This document shows, one piece after another, positions 36,621-50,574 of a DNA stretch of 64,000 nucleotides. The notes under the pieces were generated by a model. The model saw nothing but the letters and a program-made list of their open reading frames with translations, was not told the DNA's origin and searched no databases. The stretch spans positions 123,379,810-123,443,809 of the forward strand of contig OX422220.1 of NCBI GenBank assembly GCA_949130495.1. Reading direction: 5' to 3'. How positions within the stretch are numbered: position 1 is the stretch's first letter; every line of letters starts with the position of its first letter. A program made the translations under genes and the position numbers. This stretch comes from Sambucus nigra. Its lineage: Eukaryota; Streptophyta; Magnoliopsida; Dipsacales; Adoxaceae.

Positions 36621-38060
36621 AGAATGCATGCTTAGGTAATTTAAGATAAAATTGGGTTTTATCAACTAAAGTTCAATTTGGTGATAAAATTAGTTTGGGT
36701 GAAATTTTAGATTACTTGAATTCAAGTCAAGATAATTTAATTTGTTAAAATTTGGTTTGGCGTAATTTGCAGAAATGAATTAATTTGTGTAGGTATATTT
36801 TAGGACTTGAATTGAGTTAATTTATTTAAGTGAATATTTGTTAATTGATTATTTTGATGTCACTTTAAGTTTAGTTTATTTTTAATTTGTAAGTTGTTTC
36901 TTTACTTGAACCATCCAATTCCGCATTAAATGAAAGTTAATTCAAAAGAATTTTTAAAATTTAGGGACTTCCACCCAAACATCAACCTTCCAATTTTATA
37001 ACAAGCCCAGAAAGGTATGAATGGATGGTTACAATAAAGATTTGGGCCATATTGATGATCACCTCGCTCAAACTCATCTTGAAGGTTATAATGGGGTTGT
37101 ACCAATTTCTTGACTATGAATATGTTTGATTAAGATAGAAAACTCTCGTATTGGGATGATCTTAATTTATTAGACTTCCAATAGCCTTCGTTCAAATTGG
37201 ATCTCAACTGGATTTCTGTTGAGTCGATTTCCCAATGCTTAATATCAAAATATTTAGGTGATTATGAGTTACACGATGAACTTGAGATCGTTCGACCTCC
37301 TTATCTGACCACCATGCCGAGCAATAACAACAAAATGATGCTTCAAGATTTCAACTTTATCAATTTTCCTTATACGCTGGATGATCCTCCTATTGGTATG
37401 GAAAAAGTGGAATCATCTTCCAAAGCTGAGGGAAAACGTCCAGTCGAATGATTATCTTGTATTTTGTAATTCATTTAAATGTAATACAGTTAGTATGAAT
37501 AAAATGTGTTTTTTTCTACTTATGATTATTTTAATCATTCAGTTAACTTGTGATTGTAATGCCATTGGTTCTACTAATACATTTAGATATATCAATCCAA
37601 ATTTAGTATTAGTTACCAATGGTAATGGCACTGATTCTACTAATGCACTTAGATATATTGATCCAAATTTAGCATTAGTTATCAGTAGTGACCAAGTGTA
37701 TGAGGAATGTATGTTTATAATCCAGTGTCTAGAAATTTTTACATGTCTTTCGGAATTTAACTTAGCCGGTTAAAACTTATTTATCATTTTTTTTGTTTTA
37801 TAAGACGTTTTACACTTCTTGTTATTGACTTGTTTATACAAAATCATACATGAAGTAATCAACCTCTTGTTCGTGATTTTGTTTTTACGAAGTCATACAT
37901 GAAGTAAATTATTGTTGTCCACAAGTGCTGAGGATTATAATCCTGACTTGGTTGGTTATTATTTTTCTTATTGCTGACCATGTGCTGAGGGTTGTAATAT
38001 TGTTTTCAATTGGTCAAAGATGAAGATCAAAAGTCATCTTTGTTTTAGGCGATGTATATC
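36621..38060. other. Unassigned stretch with two short frames
   Basis: Frames at 37197-37451 (84 aa) and 37381-37773 (130 aa) are not recognised. The second includes an exact-length duplication and a hydrophobic run near residues 38-55. The region is AT-rich, with T-runs around 36780-36900. It could be a decayed coding scrap of the Sirevirus-like element or host sequence; I cannot decide. Confidence 0.3.
37569..37700 (+). repeat. 66-bp tandem duplication
   Basis: TTCTACTAATACATTTAGAT (37569) recurs as TTCTACTAATGCACTTAGAT (37635). The two 66-bp copies keep the same frame and encode NTFRYINPNLVLV and NALRYIDPNLALV. Confidence 0.75.
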
Positions 38061-38159
38061 ATCACCGTACTCCCCTAAAAAATTAAAGAGACTGAAATCA
38101 ACTTTTTATCGATACTGAAATAAAAGCAAGAGAGATACAATAATGGACATCCTCTCAAT

Positions 38160-41100
38160 TAATGATAATAATTTCGAAGATGTTCGACATTTCGAGGATT
38201 TTTCAATTCTTTACCCTCCAAAGTCTCTATCCGGTAGGTCCCTGGTCGGATAATAGTTTATATGCGATATGGGTCATGCCAGTTGCTCTCACGCTTGTTA
38301 TTCTTCTAGATAAATTTCTTAAGAACATAATCACCATCTTTTAGGTTAGTCGGCTTGACCCTTTTATTATAAAAGTGAGCAGTTCGGTGTTGGTAGGAAG
38401 CATTTCTCAAAGCTGCATCTTCTCGTACCTCTTCTAACATGTCGAGATCTAAACTCCATATCAAGTCACTAACCGAGGAATCAAAATTCAGTACCATGTT
38501 AGTTAGTAGGTCGATCTCGGTTGCTACCATAGCTTGAATCCCAAATGTAAGCATGTATGGTTTCTATCTAGTTGCTATTCTCAACGTTGTTCTGTAGGCC
38601 CAAAGAACATAGTGTAGATGGTTAATATAGTTTCTCTTGGCAACATCAAGTCTCTTTTTTCAACCCATTCAGCAAAGGTTTTTCTGTCACTTTTGTTTGA
38701 CCATTACTTTGAGTATGGCCTAGTGCAGAATGTAGCTTCTGGATTTTGGATTAGTCACAGTCTGATTCAAACTCCTACTTGTTTAATTGGGTTCCATAAT
38801 CTATGATAAAAGCATATGGTAAACCATATCGACATATTATATTCTTCCAAATGAATTGATACACATTCTCATAAGGCATATTAACCAAAGGATCTACCTC
38901 CATCCATTTGATGAAGTAAATTACATCAACAAATAAGTATTTAAACCTACCTTTGGTGGTCGGCAGTGGACTAACCAAGTCAATTCCCTATATAGCGAAC
39001 GACCAAGGTGAAGTTATTGGTGTTAAAGCAACATTGGGTGTCCTATGAACGGTAGAGAATCTCTGGAACTTATCACACTTTCTCACAAAATCTGTACAAT
39101 CTTCCATCATGGTTGGCCATTAATATCCCTGAGTGTTGATGCGTTAGAGCAATGATCTTCCAGCTGAATGAGCTCCACAGGATCCTTCATGTACTTCTTT
39201 GATCAAATCTTCCACCTCCATTGGATGAACACATCGCTACTAGGAGATCCTTGATCCCATTTTGTATAAAACTCATTTGTCTAACACATACCTCGCTGTT
39301 TTATTTCGAAGATTCTTGGACTCTTTAGGATCAGATGGTAGTGTTCCATATTTAATATAATTTTTAATGGGATCCATCCAGGAAGGTCCCGGATCTACAT
39401 CAATGAAACTAACTAGAAGGTCTTCATCAATACTTCGAATAGCGCGGAGCTCGATTGGGATTGTTCTTTTGAGATCAATTTTTGTTATTGATGCTAGTTG
39501 AGCAAGTGCATTATCTCGGGAATTCTCTATTCTCAGGATCCTATTAACTTAGATGGCTGGAAATACGGTGATGACTTCCATGGTCTTAGCGAGATACCTG
39601 GTCATCAATTCACCTTTGGCTCCATACAAATTCAGTACTTAGTTAACAACCAGTTGTGAATCACTATGCACCACTACTTGATATATGCTTAATGAATGAG
39701 CTAAATTTAGCCCAACTATCAAGGTTTCGTATTCTGCCTTATTATTTTATGCTTTGAGCTGAAACCTAAGAACATACTCAGTATCAATATCATCAAGAGT
39801 ACTAAGTATTATACTTATTCCCCTACCAGTATCACGTGAAGATCCTTCCACGTACAGATTCCATAACAAAACATCATCATTGAAGCTTTCTACTATCAAT
39901 GATCCATGCTAGAATATCTTCTTACTCTCCTGTGTATATTTTTGGTCCAATTCCTAAATTCTAAATAGTATACCTAGATTCAAGATATTTATAAATTGAT
40001 AGTAGGAGTACTAAGTATTATACCCAGATGGATCAGGTTGATTGGCAGCTACTTTGGCTTACCTTTGAGCTGAGCTCTCTTCTTTTGAAGTCTGCTCAGT
40101 AGGCAACTTCTATTGGTTGGGTAACTTAAAATAAGTAAATTCAGCAATGAAATATACTAAATCTTCTCCTTTCAATGAATATCTTGGTCCATAAACAATT
40201 CCATACTCTCCCAATTCTACCGCCCAGTAAATCAATCTTCCTGACTTCTCCGGATTGTTGAGTGCTTGCCGAAGAGGCAGATCAGTACACACAACTATAA
40301 TGTGCACTTGGAAATAGGGTTTCATTCGTCTAGAAGCCTCTATAAGTGTTAAAACTAATTTATCAAAGCGCGGATACCTGATTTTAGCTCCTCCAAATGC
40401 TTTGCTGCTATAGTAGACTAGCTTTTAGATTCTACTGTCATGTCTGACCAATGCTGAGCTCACTGTTTACTCAGAATCAGCTAAGTATAAGTATAATTTC
40501 TCTCCCAATACTGGTTAGGAGAGAAATATTTGTGATACCAGGTACTTATTTAACTCCTCGAACACTTCTTCATATTCTGCATTCCACTCAAAAAAATTTC
40601 TCAACACTTTGAAAAATGACAAGCTCTTTTCTGTTGCTTGGGAAATAAATTTGTTTAAGGATTCCACTCTTTTGGTGAGCCTCCGTACATCTTTCTTGCA
40701 GGTCAATAACTGCATTTGAATTAAAGATTTTATCTTTGATGGATTAGCCTCAATTCCCCTTTGATTAACTATGAAGCTGAGGAACGTCCCTTCTTGTACT
40801 CCAAACACACACTTGGTTGGATTCAACTTCATCTGATGCTTTTCAAACTGATCAAAAGTCTAAATGAGGTCGGTAATATGATCTAAAGCTTTTTTACTCT
40901 TTATCAACATATCATTCAGATAAGCCTCTATGTTTTTGCCTATCTGTTCTTTGAAAATCTTGTTCACTAACCTTTGGTACGTTGCACACGTATTTTTTAG
41001 ACCAAAAAACATTACATTATAGAAATAAGTTCCTCGAGGGGTGATGAAGACTTTAATTTTCCCTGTCTTCGGGTTTCCTTTTTATCAGGTTATAACAAGA

Positions 41101-43935
41101 ATAGGCATCCATAAAGCTTAAAAGTTCATGCCTTGATGTAGTATCAACCATATAATCAATTTTAGGCAAGGGAAAATGGTCTTTTTGACACGCCTTATTT
41201 AAATAGATAAAATCCACGCACATTGTCCATTTATCATTATCTTTCTTAACCATTACAACGTTGGCTAACCAGGCTGGATACTTCATATTTTTAATGAATC
41301 GGGCTTTTTAACTTGTCTACTTCTTCTTGAATATTGTGATTTTTCTCTGGACTAAAAACCCTGCACCTCTACTTAATCGGTTGGGCATCTTTACTAATGT
41401 TGAGCTCACGATAAAGGAAATTGGCAAGAATCCTAGGCATATTCTCGTAGCTCCAAGAAAATACATTTCTCCGCTACCTTAGGAATGTAATCAATTCCTA
41501 TTTAAGGACAATATCCAGTGTTGAGTCGATCTGCATAGTTCTTTCTGGCTTATTATCATCCAGAATGATGCTTTCAGTTTCTTCCACAATCTGTCCCTTG
41601 ACCAATTATGTTTCATCTAGAGGATCCAAAGTTTCAACTTTGGATTCACTATTAGGCTCATTGGTATCCGCCTGGTAAGTGGTAGTCTACTTCTTTAATT
41701 CAATTAGATCCTCTTGCTCGGTTGAGGAATATTAACACTCTTTGACCACTTTTTGGTCACCTTTCACAACACCTACCCCAAAATGATTTAGAAACTTCAA
41801 GCTTTGATGGACTGTTGACGGTAAAACTTAAAACTTATTTAATCCTACCCTACTGAGGATCATATTATAGGCAGATTGAACATTCTTATCCATCACAAAG
41901 AAACATATTTTCTCTGTGCGACTTACTGGTCATGTGTCGATCAACACTTCTAGCTCGATTGTTCCCAAAGGGTAAAATTTTTCACTAGAAAAGCCTATAA
42001 ATGTCATCTAATAGGGATCCATCTAGCTGAGCTTCAAGTCCAAATTCTGAAAGAAAGGATAAAATATAATATCGACTAAACTCCCATTGTTAATCAAAAC
42101 TCTGGCGATGATACTATCCTAGATTCTAAATTTGATAACCAATGGGTCATTATGGGGATAAAGTACCCCAGAGAGATTATTTTTTGAAAAAACAATCACT
42201 AATTTGTCTTTATTGACCTTCCTCAGTCTATCATCTTCATTCAGATTAATCCTCTGAATATAGGTGCAATCCTGGGATTCTTTAAAGTAATCTTTCCTTT
42301 CGGTAGTGTGATTTAGTAGTGTGATCACCTCCTCCTCCATCGCCACCTGTAATCATATGGCAATCAAATGAACCAAAACTGATTATAGCTGCCTCACGTT
42401 CTGGTTACTTGGGCTTCTTCGGTAGGGCTAGATCATCTTCATAATATTCTTCATGATTTCTCTTCCTGTCATCTCTAGACTTGCATGGATAATTTGACCT
42501 TCTTCTAATTTTTATGCTATCGCACCAATCAACAAATTTATTTGGTTTTCCTCAACGAATGAGGGATTCTATCTCATTTTGCAAAGCGATGCAGTTATCC
42601 ATTGTATGACCATTATCCTTATTGAATTCAAAATATTTGGATCTATCCCTCTTGTTAGGAGGTTCCCTTAACTTATCAGTCCATCAAAAATCCTTATTGT
42701 GCTTGATTTCTTTCGGGATATGGTGAATGCTAACACTCAGGCTTAGTGTCAGGCTTTGTGGCTGGACTCTATTTTACGACCAAAGCTTCCGAGGCATTCA
42801 TTATTTTTCTACCTTTGCCATGAGTTCATCTATATTTTGGGAGGATCTCTAGCCTGAGTATAATATAGCTTCTCGGGAAGGAAGCCACTCATAAAGAGCA
42901 GTGATCGTTATGTTTTTCTCATAATCAATCACCTTTAACTTTTTATTGTTAAAATTCATAATGTATTCCCAGGTACTTTCTCTTACTTATTGCTTTACAC
43001 TTAGAAGATGAGCTACTCTTTTCACGAGCTTATCTCCAAAATAGAAGTTGCTAATGAATAGCTTGGCAAGCTGATTGAAGGTGGAAATTTGTCCTCGAGA
43101 CAGTTATTATACCATATTTGGGCTGAACCATAATTGTACTTAAAAATGCTCTGCACGTCATTTCATCAGGGACTGAATAAATATCAGTTACATCTCGATA
43201 TTACTTGATATGGAGAACTGGATCAGTCTTACCATCATATTTAGGATTAACCATAGGAGCTTTAAATTTTGATGAAGTAGGAAAATCCACAATTGTATGA
43301 ACAAGCGGTGATCCTTTAACAAAACTCCTCTGTAAAGGATTCTTTACTTTTTCCATTTCACCCAACCGATCTTCCAACCTCTAGATTGATCCTTTCCAGG
43401 ATGGATTGCCTGTCTCAAAGCTATGCAAAGAAGCTTGGTTGTTTCGACCATGTGTCAACGTTGAACTCTCCTACCAAGAGGTCTTCTCGGTGAATACATA
43501 TCGTCGGATGCTTGATCTTGATCTGACTGAAGCCTTATATGTTTGTCTGGATGTTGATTGTTCCTGGATAACGCCCTAGGAGGATTTCTTTTTTCTCAGG
43601 GTTCCAAATAATCAAAGGGAAAATCTGTTCTTAGCCTTTCCAAGACACTTATACTTTGAGGAGAAAAGGAATGGATATCATACGGTTCTATGGACCTGAG
43701 CGATGAAGTTGTTCCTGGATGATAAGGCGTGTCTCATGAAGATTCGGAATAACTATGTCTAATGGATCTTAGAGTTAGAGATGTCATTTCTTTTTTGGAC
43801 GAGGGAGACACTTGTAGTGACTGAGCCAATTGCCTCATCATTTCCTACATGGCTTCTTGTCCTCTAACAATACTATCCAAGATTCTAGTTAGGCCTATTG
43901 CCATAGGCGGAGAAGACGAAAAAGGTAGATTTCCT
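38160..43935 (-). pseudogene. Element E: Tat-like gag-pol remnant
   Basis: Reading downward: gag (about 42350-43935) with a knuckle-like motif (YFEFNKDNGHTMDNC, first cysteine lost); a protease region with PHNDPLVIKF and active site NNGS for DNGS (about 42075); RT with KYPAWLANVVMVKK and FLSFMDAYSCYN (41053-41286), then YLNDM for YVDDM (about 40920) and the RT end (40515-40832); RNase H (40110-40325); integrase with a one-cysteine zinc finger (about 39080), FVDVIYFIKWMEVDPL (38775-38978) and C-terminal part (38306-38554). Stops and shifts separate every block. Domain order and wording match Tat/Ogre-type gypsy elements. No matching LTR was identified at either end. Confidence 0.75.
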
Positions 43936-43939
43936 TTAT

Positions 43940-46900
43940 TTCTCTTTGAGGTGGTCACCCTTGTGTCTACTCTTGACTAACATGTCATCAATATAGACCT
44001 CTATGCTATTTCTCATCTGCTGCTTGAACATCTTAGTGACCATCCTCTAATAGGTTACCCCTATGTTCTTGAGGCCAAACGGAATGACCTTGTAACAATA
44101 TAGTCCAAATGATGTGATGAACGACGTCTTGTCCTGGTCAAGGACAAACAGTGGGATCTAGTGGCACCCCTGATATTCATCCAAGAAGCTCATCCGTTCA
44201 TGTACTGTCGTGGCGTTGACCACTTGATCTATCTTCGGCAGAGGAAAAATATCGTTGGGGCACACTTTGTTAAGGTTCGCGAAGTCGACGCAAACTCTCC
44301 AGGTACCATTACTCTTCCTTAATACCACTGGATTTGACATCTATTTTGGGAATCAAACTTTCCTATGGAAACTGCATCGAAAATCCTCTATATTTCGTTC
44401 TCTACCACTTTAGCCTTCTCCGTGGCTATTCAGTGCACCTTTTGAGTGACTAGCTTAAATTTCGAGTCCACGTGAAGGTTGTGGCAAGCTACTTCGGGAT
44501 CAATCCCTTGTAAATCATAGGGATCCTAAGAAAATATATCCAAGTTGCTTTTCAAAAAGGTGATCAACTCCCTTTTCTCGTGATCAGCTAGTGTCGTCCC
44601 AATCAAAAATTTTCTCTATGGTAGGTTGGCATCAAATATAACCTCCTCCAATATTTCAGTGAGCCTATTTGCACGTGGGACCCTGGTATCCTCCATCCCC
44701 GATCGACCATATCGTAGTTGCTATTTAGAAAGGGAAGCCCCCTCCTGGTCTTCCTCTTGGATAACCTTCTATTCCTTTTTTTTATTTTCAGGGTCGGAGG
44801 GCAACGATGAAGCACTTTTTGGCAGTGGTCTAGTCTCCACGAATCTCCACTACTCCGCGATCAATAACACATTTGAAGTTTTAGTGTTAGGTTAATGGCA
44901 CGACCTTCATAGCATGAAGCCACACTATGCCCAGAATGGCATGGTAGGGGGAATCAATATCCACCACTAGGAACTCAATTATCTTTGAAATATTTTTTCC
45001 CTTACTGGAAGGACTATCTTCCCCAACGACATTATGAACTTCCCCGCGAACACGCCCAACGGCACAGTGGCCTCCTTGAGGTCGGCAATATTGAGCTTTA
45101 ACTTGTGAAAGATCTCTAGTTAAATCAATCATGAGCTCCTTTGATCCACCAGAAGATTTTTTACATCCCAATTCATAATTAAAAGGGTGATAATGGGTGT
45201 ATCATAGTTTGGGGTCCTTACCCTAATCAAATCTTCCTCCATAAAGATGATGTGTTGGGTGTAGTCAACATACTATGGTCACCGGTTCTTGCCAACCTAG
45301 ATTTTTATGGGGTCAATCTAGAATGCCTCCATAACAGTTGTGACCTTCTTCAGTTACATTCGAACAACGTTCCCTTGGATCTACATCAGTTCGGATACTC
45401 GGTGGATCACTACAAATTCCTATCTTATGTCATCATCAAGGACATTATATGGCTTCCAAGTCGCTATTGGCTACGACCTTGTCGACCTTCCTTTATATAT
45501 ATTCATTTAGGTTCCCAAATTGGGCCAACTCTTCCAAGTACGACTTAAGTGCTTCATAATTTCCTGTTTTGTGGTCTCCATCCTTGTGGAATGCGCACTG
45601 TAATTCGTTATTCCTCTTCATTGTGTCATCGCCCATCTTCTTAGGCCACTTTATAAATGACTGGTCCTTGATCTTTCCAAGGATCTTGTATATCGTCTCT
45701 TTGAAGACTGTATTGAGAACTTGGAAGGCTTTTAAGGTATCTTTCTTATTATTATTCTTTGAACCATCCTTTCCCCGGTTCTTATTCCCCTTCTTGGGAG
45801 TGTCAGACTTATCTCATCCCTTATTGGCCTTAACGCGACTAGTTTCCCCTCGACTAGCGTGAATTATATCTTCAATCTTGGCATATTTTTCAATGCACTA
45901 TGAGGTCATTAATGGTGTTAGACTCCTTCTTGGTGAGATATTGGTGCAGCATAGATGTGGTCGATAAACCAATCATAAAGGATTCTATGTCAACTTACTC
46001 CGAGTAATCCTTCACTTCATTGAAAACTTCCCCATATCGCTTGGCATACTTGCAAAAAGTCTTTTGTGTCTTTTTCTTCATTGTGAGCAATGAATCCATC
46101 CTCTTTGGGTAAGAATTGTTAGTTATGAATCGAGTAGTGAACGCCTCAGCGAGGGCCTTGAAGCTCTTGACGGACCCATGTGGCAATCTCTCAAACCACT
46201 TCTAAGATACATCATGTAAGCTAGAAGGGAAGATAAGACACATGAGGAAATAATTTTGGCTCCATAGAGACATCATTTATCTGTACTATTCTACGTGGTC
46301 TATAGATTCAATGTTGCTATCGTAAATTTTAAATCGGGGAACAACAAATTTCTTTGGGGGATCTTCCTCTTCAATCGCCCTTGAAAAAGAGATTTCATCT
46401 GTGTTGAGAGCTCTTCTGCATAACTCTCTAGTAGACCTAGCCCCTCGATTGGTTGCATGTTGATCCATCTCTCTTCGGACCAAGCCCCTAATATCATTCA
46501 TTTGATGATCATAGACTCGCTGGTGCCTTTTTGATCGGCCACACTCTGAATGATCCTATTTCCTCCTAGAACTCCTACCTCAGTTGCGAGCTTTTCTCAG
46601 TGAGAACTAGGAGAATGTTCGTGACATTTTTGGTTGTTTCCATGGATATCCTGCTCCATTTATTCAAGTTGTCACTGAATGCGAGAATTTTCTTCCACTT
46701 GAAGTTGCGTTGCCTCCTCCTACTCTTAAAGTTAGGCTTCATATGCGTCGACCAACCTAGAAATCTAGGTAGACCTAGGCAGTTTCCCTAGAGGATTTCC
46801 TTTCCTAAAGATGAAGTTTGGTAGATGAATTTTAGACCTGGCCCTAATTAGAACTGGGTCAGCATGTACATCATCGATCTGCAGTAAGTTATTGTTGTGG

Positions 46901-46960
46901 TGAGAAATCGTGTGCCTTCTTTTGTGATTGATTTTATAGGAAAAAAAAGACTCGATTCCC
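43940..46960 (-). pseudogene. Element F: Tat-like gag-pro-RT remnant, truncated inside RT
   Basis: Reading downward from the primer site: gag N-terminal part (46286-46960) with acidic and charged stretches; the capsid block with SFKALAEAFTTRFITN and ...YAKRYGEVFNEV (45995-46186); a CxxH knuckle (CAFHKDGDHKTGNYEALK, about 45560); protease tail FLVVDIDSPYHAILGIVWL (44887-45171); RT with VDFANLNKVCPNDIFPLPKID (44158-44340) and YIDDML (about 43990). Similarity stops about 15 residues after YIDDML, where element E gag begins. The second half of RT, RNase H and integrase are missing. Stops occur between blocks. The assignment is firm at lineage level. Confidence 0.75.
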
Positions 46961-46967
46961 ACAGATG

Positions 46968-47386
46968 ATGACACTTGTGAGTACAAAATTATCACAATAA
47001 CCAATCACAGAAAGAACTCGAATGCAGAAGGTAAATAATCACACATTACACCAAATATAAGTGGTTCGGCAATGTGCCTACATCCACAGAGAGGTTATTT
47101 TTTCTTATTAGTGTCTCTTAAATAATCGGAGTTACCTCCACCTACCCTGGGGTCAGGGTTTAAGTTTATAGTGGTAATTAAGTGGTTAAATTGTACAAGT
47201 AACTCATCCATATTGTAGATAGCTCATACATGTCCCTGAATATCTGCTTAAGATTATTAGCAATCGATTTGAGCCTATCACAATGTATTTAAGTGTATAT
47301 TATATACATGATACAAAATTAATATTTTAATTGGGTTGGGCTGGTCGAATTCACAACTGGTCTTGATCCATAAAATAGCTCCCACA
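46968..47386 (-). mobile_element. Tat-like LTR of element F, about 420 bp
   Basis: The sense strand starts TGTGGGAGCTATTTT and carries GTGGATGTAGGC...GCCGAACCAC. It ends before TCATCATCTGTGGGAA, a decayed Tat-type primer site next to gag. It resembles the plus-strand LTR at 34409-34820 in length, start and internal block. Confidence 0.6.
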
Positions 47387-49150
47387 CCTATTAAAATATT
47401 TATCAATTTAATATTATTATCAAATTGGAATATATTTGGCTATTGTGTCTAAAAATGAAACACAAAATTTAAAATCCCCAAGTTTAAAACCTTGGGGTCG
47501 GCCTTGATTATCGCTAAAGAAATGATAGAATCATTTAATCCTCTTTTTGCCAAGAATATGTGTCCTCTTTAGAAACAATCAAAAGTTGCCAGTATTTTTT
47601 GCAACAAGATGTGTCTAGTAGAGAATTTGAATACGTTGCTATATAGTTCTACACCAAAAGTTATATTCTTGCAACATCACTAGCTAAAATTTTAAATAAA
47701 CATCACTAGCACAATTCCTGCCCCCTGTAATACAAACGGATGATATATAAAGAACTTCTCAAATGAGTATCCACTTGACTGTCTCCTAATTAAAAGGCAA
47801 TCTCATGCCTCGTTAAATATAATCTATCATCCATAAAAATATAGACCAGTACAATTAAGCTGACACTAATAAAAACCAATTACATTACCAAAAAATTGCC
47901 CATTCATAACAAATAATCATGTCTATTTTGTTCATACATAGAGAGAGAAGGGTGTTAGAATATTTGAAATAATAATTCTTTATAATGTGTTCCATAATTA
48001 TATTAATACTAGGAGTCACTTTGGTTATTGAAAATGTACTTCAAATACCAAGAGTCAAAAGGACCTTTGGGTATCTATCTTGATGGATGGTTGAGATTAA
48101 GTGACTATTGGAGATTTAGGTCTTGTCCCAATGTAACACCATACATGTTTGTAAATGAAGCAAATTTCTGGAGTCAAGCCATATCTCGAGGCCGTAATGT
48201 AGCCACCCTAACCTAGGAACTATTTGATGAAATTTTCTTAAAACATACTTTTTTGAGATAAAAAAAGACCAGTTAATCATGGTGTTTTGTTGACTTTATA
48301 ATAACACAACATGTCTATAGCCCACTATAAAGCTAAGAATACCAAGTTGTCCCTTTATGAGTCCGAGAATGTAAATAAAGAATCCAAGAAATGCAAGCAT
48401 TTTAAGAGAGGACTACACTTAGGGATTAAGACCTCCGTCATACCTTTGCAAATCTGAGAGGCTTCCCAACTTATTGAATTTGCCTCAATTTTTGAACGTA
48501 ATCCCACATCAGGTGGATATATACACATATCCAATCTATAAATAGGAAAAATTATGTTTCTGTAACCACACCCAAACATTGAGTCCAACCGTATCCCCGC
48601 CCAAGTGGACAAATCTATCCCCAAATTCACCATAGTACTAACAATCCCATGATTCAGTATCATGAGTGTCAAGAAGTAGGACACATACGTTCGAAGTGTC
48701 CCAAGCTGTACCCACGAATGATAAGAAACAGGTCGGTTACTTCCACTAGACCCACATGAGAAACTCTTTCCTACATTAAGCGAATTCCTTATAACTCTGG
48801 TAGAAAGCCTGAGTCACTGCCCAACTATTGGAGAAATTATGCTATATTGAAATTTACACGATGTGGTGGAAGGTATGATATTCTTTTATAAACATCCTGA
48901 CCATATCTTATTTAATTCTTGATTAACCTACTCATTTATTAGTATTAAACTAGCTGAAATTATACAAATTTTACTAAATTCATTACATACTCCCTTAAAA
49001 ATAGGATTAACTACTAGTGAAATTAGCAAACCTACCCAATGTTATGACAAATGTGAAATTCAGCTGAATATACACTCTACATAAATTTTATAATATTAGA
49101 TATAGGAGGATTTGATATTATTATTAGAAGGGATGTGTTATTAGCACACC
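47387..49150. other. Unassigned stretch
   Basis: No domain or repeat is recognised. Frames at 48028-48216 (+) and 48355-48684 (-) lack recognisable features and have no supporting context. The region is AT-rich and may be old repeat sequence or intergenic DNA. Confidence 0.3.
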
Positions 49151-49560
49151 ATGCTTATTGTTGATGTCCAGAGTTGGTATAGATGTAATCTTAGCTATGA
49201 ATTGCTAATTTTGTAATCATAGATAATTATGTAAGTAATGAGGAGGAAATTAAGCAAGACAATGAAGGATAACAAAGATTTTTAACGTGGTTCAGCTAAT
49301 GGAAAGCCTATATCCACGGTTATGGTATTACTATTGAGGGTAGTCATATAGAACTTTGTGCAGTCTTGCTTATACGCAATTGACTTATCTCTTGAGCTAA
49401 GGGAAATGATATATTTATAGTGGTTTGGTAACCAATGTGATGTAATTCCTTTATATATTCAAGCATTTACACCCGTATACAATAAATAAGACTATTGATC
49501 TTTTAGGGCACGTGTAGAATGACTATTAATAATTCCCATGTGAGTGACCTTTACTCTTCC
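49150..49560 (-). mobile_element. LTR-like segment, left of a pair
   Basis: The sense strand carries the ATATAGGC...GAACCACGTTAAA block common in Tat and copia LTRs, and a TATA-like stretch near 49410. It resembles 50575-51060 in layout (CACGTG-like box, long AT stretch, the block). Ends are approximate. Confidence 0.4.
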
Positions 49561-50574
49561 AGATAGTTCATCTTCTTAAGTTGGTCAGCTGGTATACCGA
49601 CCAAGTATCGCTGAAGCCAATCACGTATAAATAAAACACTGATATGTATACTTATGAGGACAGATGTTCCTATCTCATTGGTCCATATGGAATGAATAAT
49701 TTGACCAACAACAAAAGCCACCAATGCTCCATGTTTGATGATTTTTAAAAGAATGGGGGATTTTTTTAAAACTTGCTCAGGGTCCCAATATAACTGGTGT
49801 CGGCATCCGACCTTCTGGAATTGTAAATTTTTCACCGATTTATTAGTTAGTGGCTTTTTATGAATAAGTTGATAAATAGCGAACTGCCAAAAGGTACGTT
49901 TGTCTTTCCGCTCTTTTGGGAAACGTGCAACCGTCAAGAGTTCAATCGTTGGTTCAGTTAATCATTTCATTTCAACTTTCGAGGTGAATCTATAAAAGGA
50001 CGGATCTTTTCTCCCATTTCTTTTTATCACCAATCTTCGCACTTAAAAAATTTCTTACTTCAAGTTTTTTTTAATCGTTCGTTCTTTGTTGTTCTTGAAA
50101 AAGTGATTCGTGCTAAATATTGTAATTTATTCCCTTTCTTTTTGCATAATAAAGTAGTATAACGCTTGTTAAACTCACGTTTTATACTCATTTACTGTAT
50201 AACTCAATTATTCATCGTTAATCGCTTGTGCAAGGTTTATTTGAGTATTCACACGGTTCTTGATGGTAGGGACGAAGACTGGATGCATTTCGGTAAAAGA
50301 ATGGACGCAAATGCACCTTCAGCGGAAATATGTTAAATTCACATGACTCATTTTGGACTCGGACCAAAAATGAAAAATGTAGGCCTCTAATCAAGGAACG
50401 TCTAGGTTCAAGCGGTGAGCCAATCGGACTCCAAACGAAGAAGTTATGGTAGTACGAAGTCCAAAAATTGGAAAAAGTCAAAGCCAATGCTTCGGGTCAT
50501 ACCTGAAGTCAACACCCGTGACCTGAACATCATGAAAACATTATCGGCATCGGAAGAGGGTGACGCCAATCTGT
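49561..50574 (-). other. About 1 kb between two LTR-like segments, no gene
   Basis: Near 50550-50575 the sense strand reads TTGGCGTCACCCTCTTC, a possible primer site. The 128-residue frame at 49551-49937 has several hydrophobic stretches but no family I recognise. If the flanks are true LTRs this would be the interior of a short non-autonomous element. Confidence 0.3.

Noticed and set aside
48355..48684. 109-residue minus-strand frame as a gene
   Set aside because: No recognisable domain, biased composition and no context; such a length is expected by chance here.
49551..49937. 128-residue frame as a possible host gene
   Set aside because: No domain is recognised, no promoter or partner exon is visible, and it overlaps an LTR-like segment.
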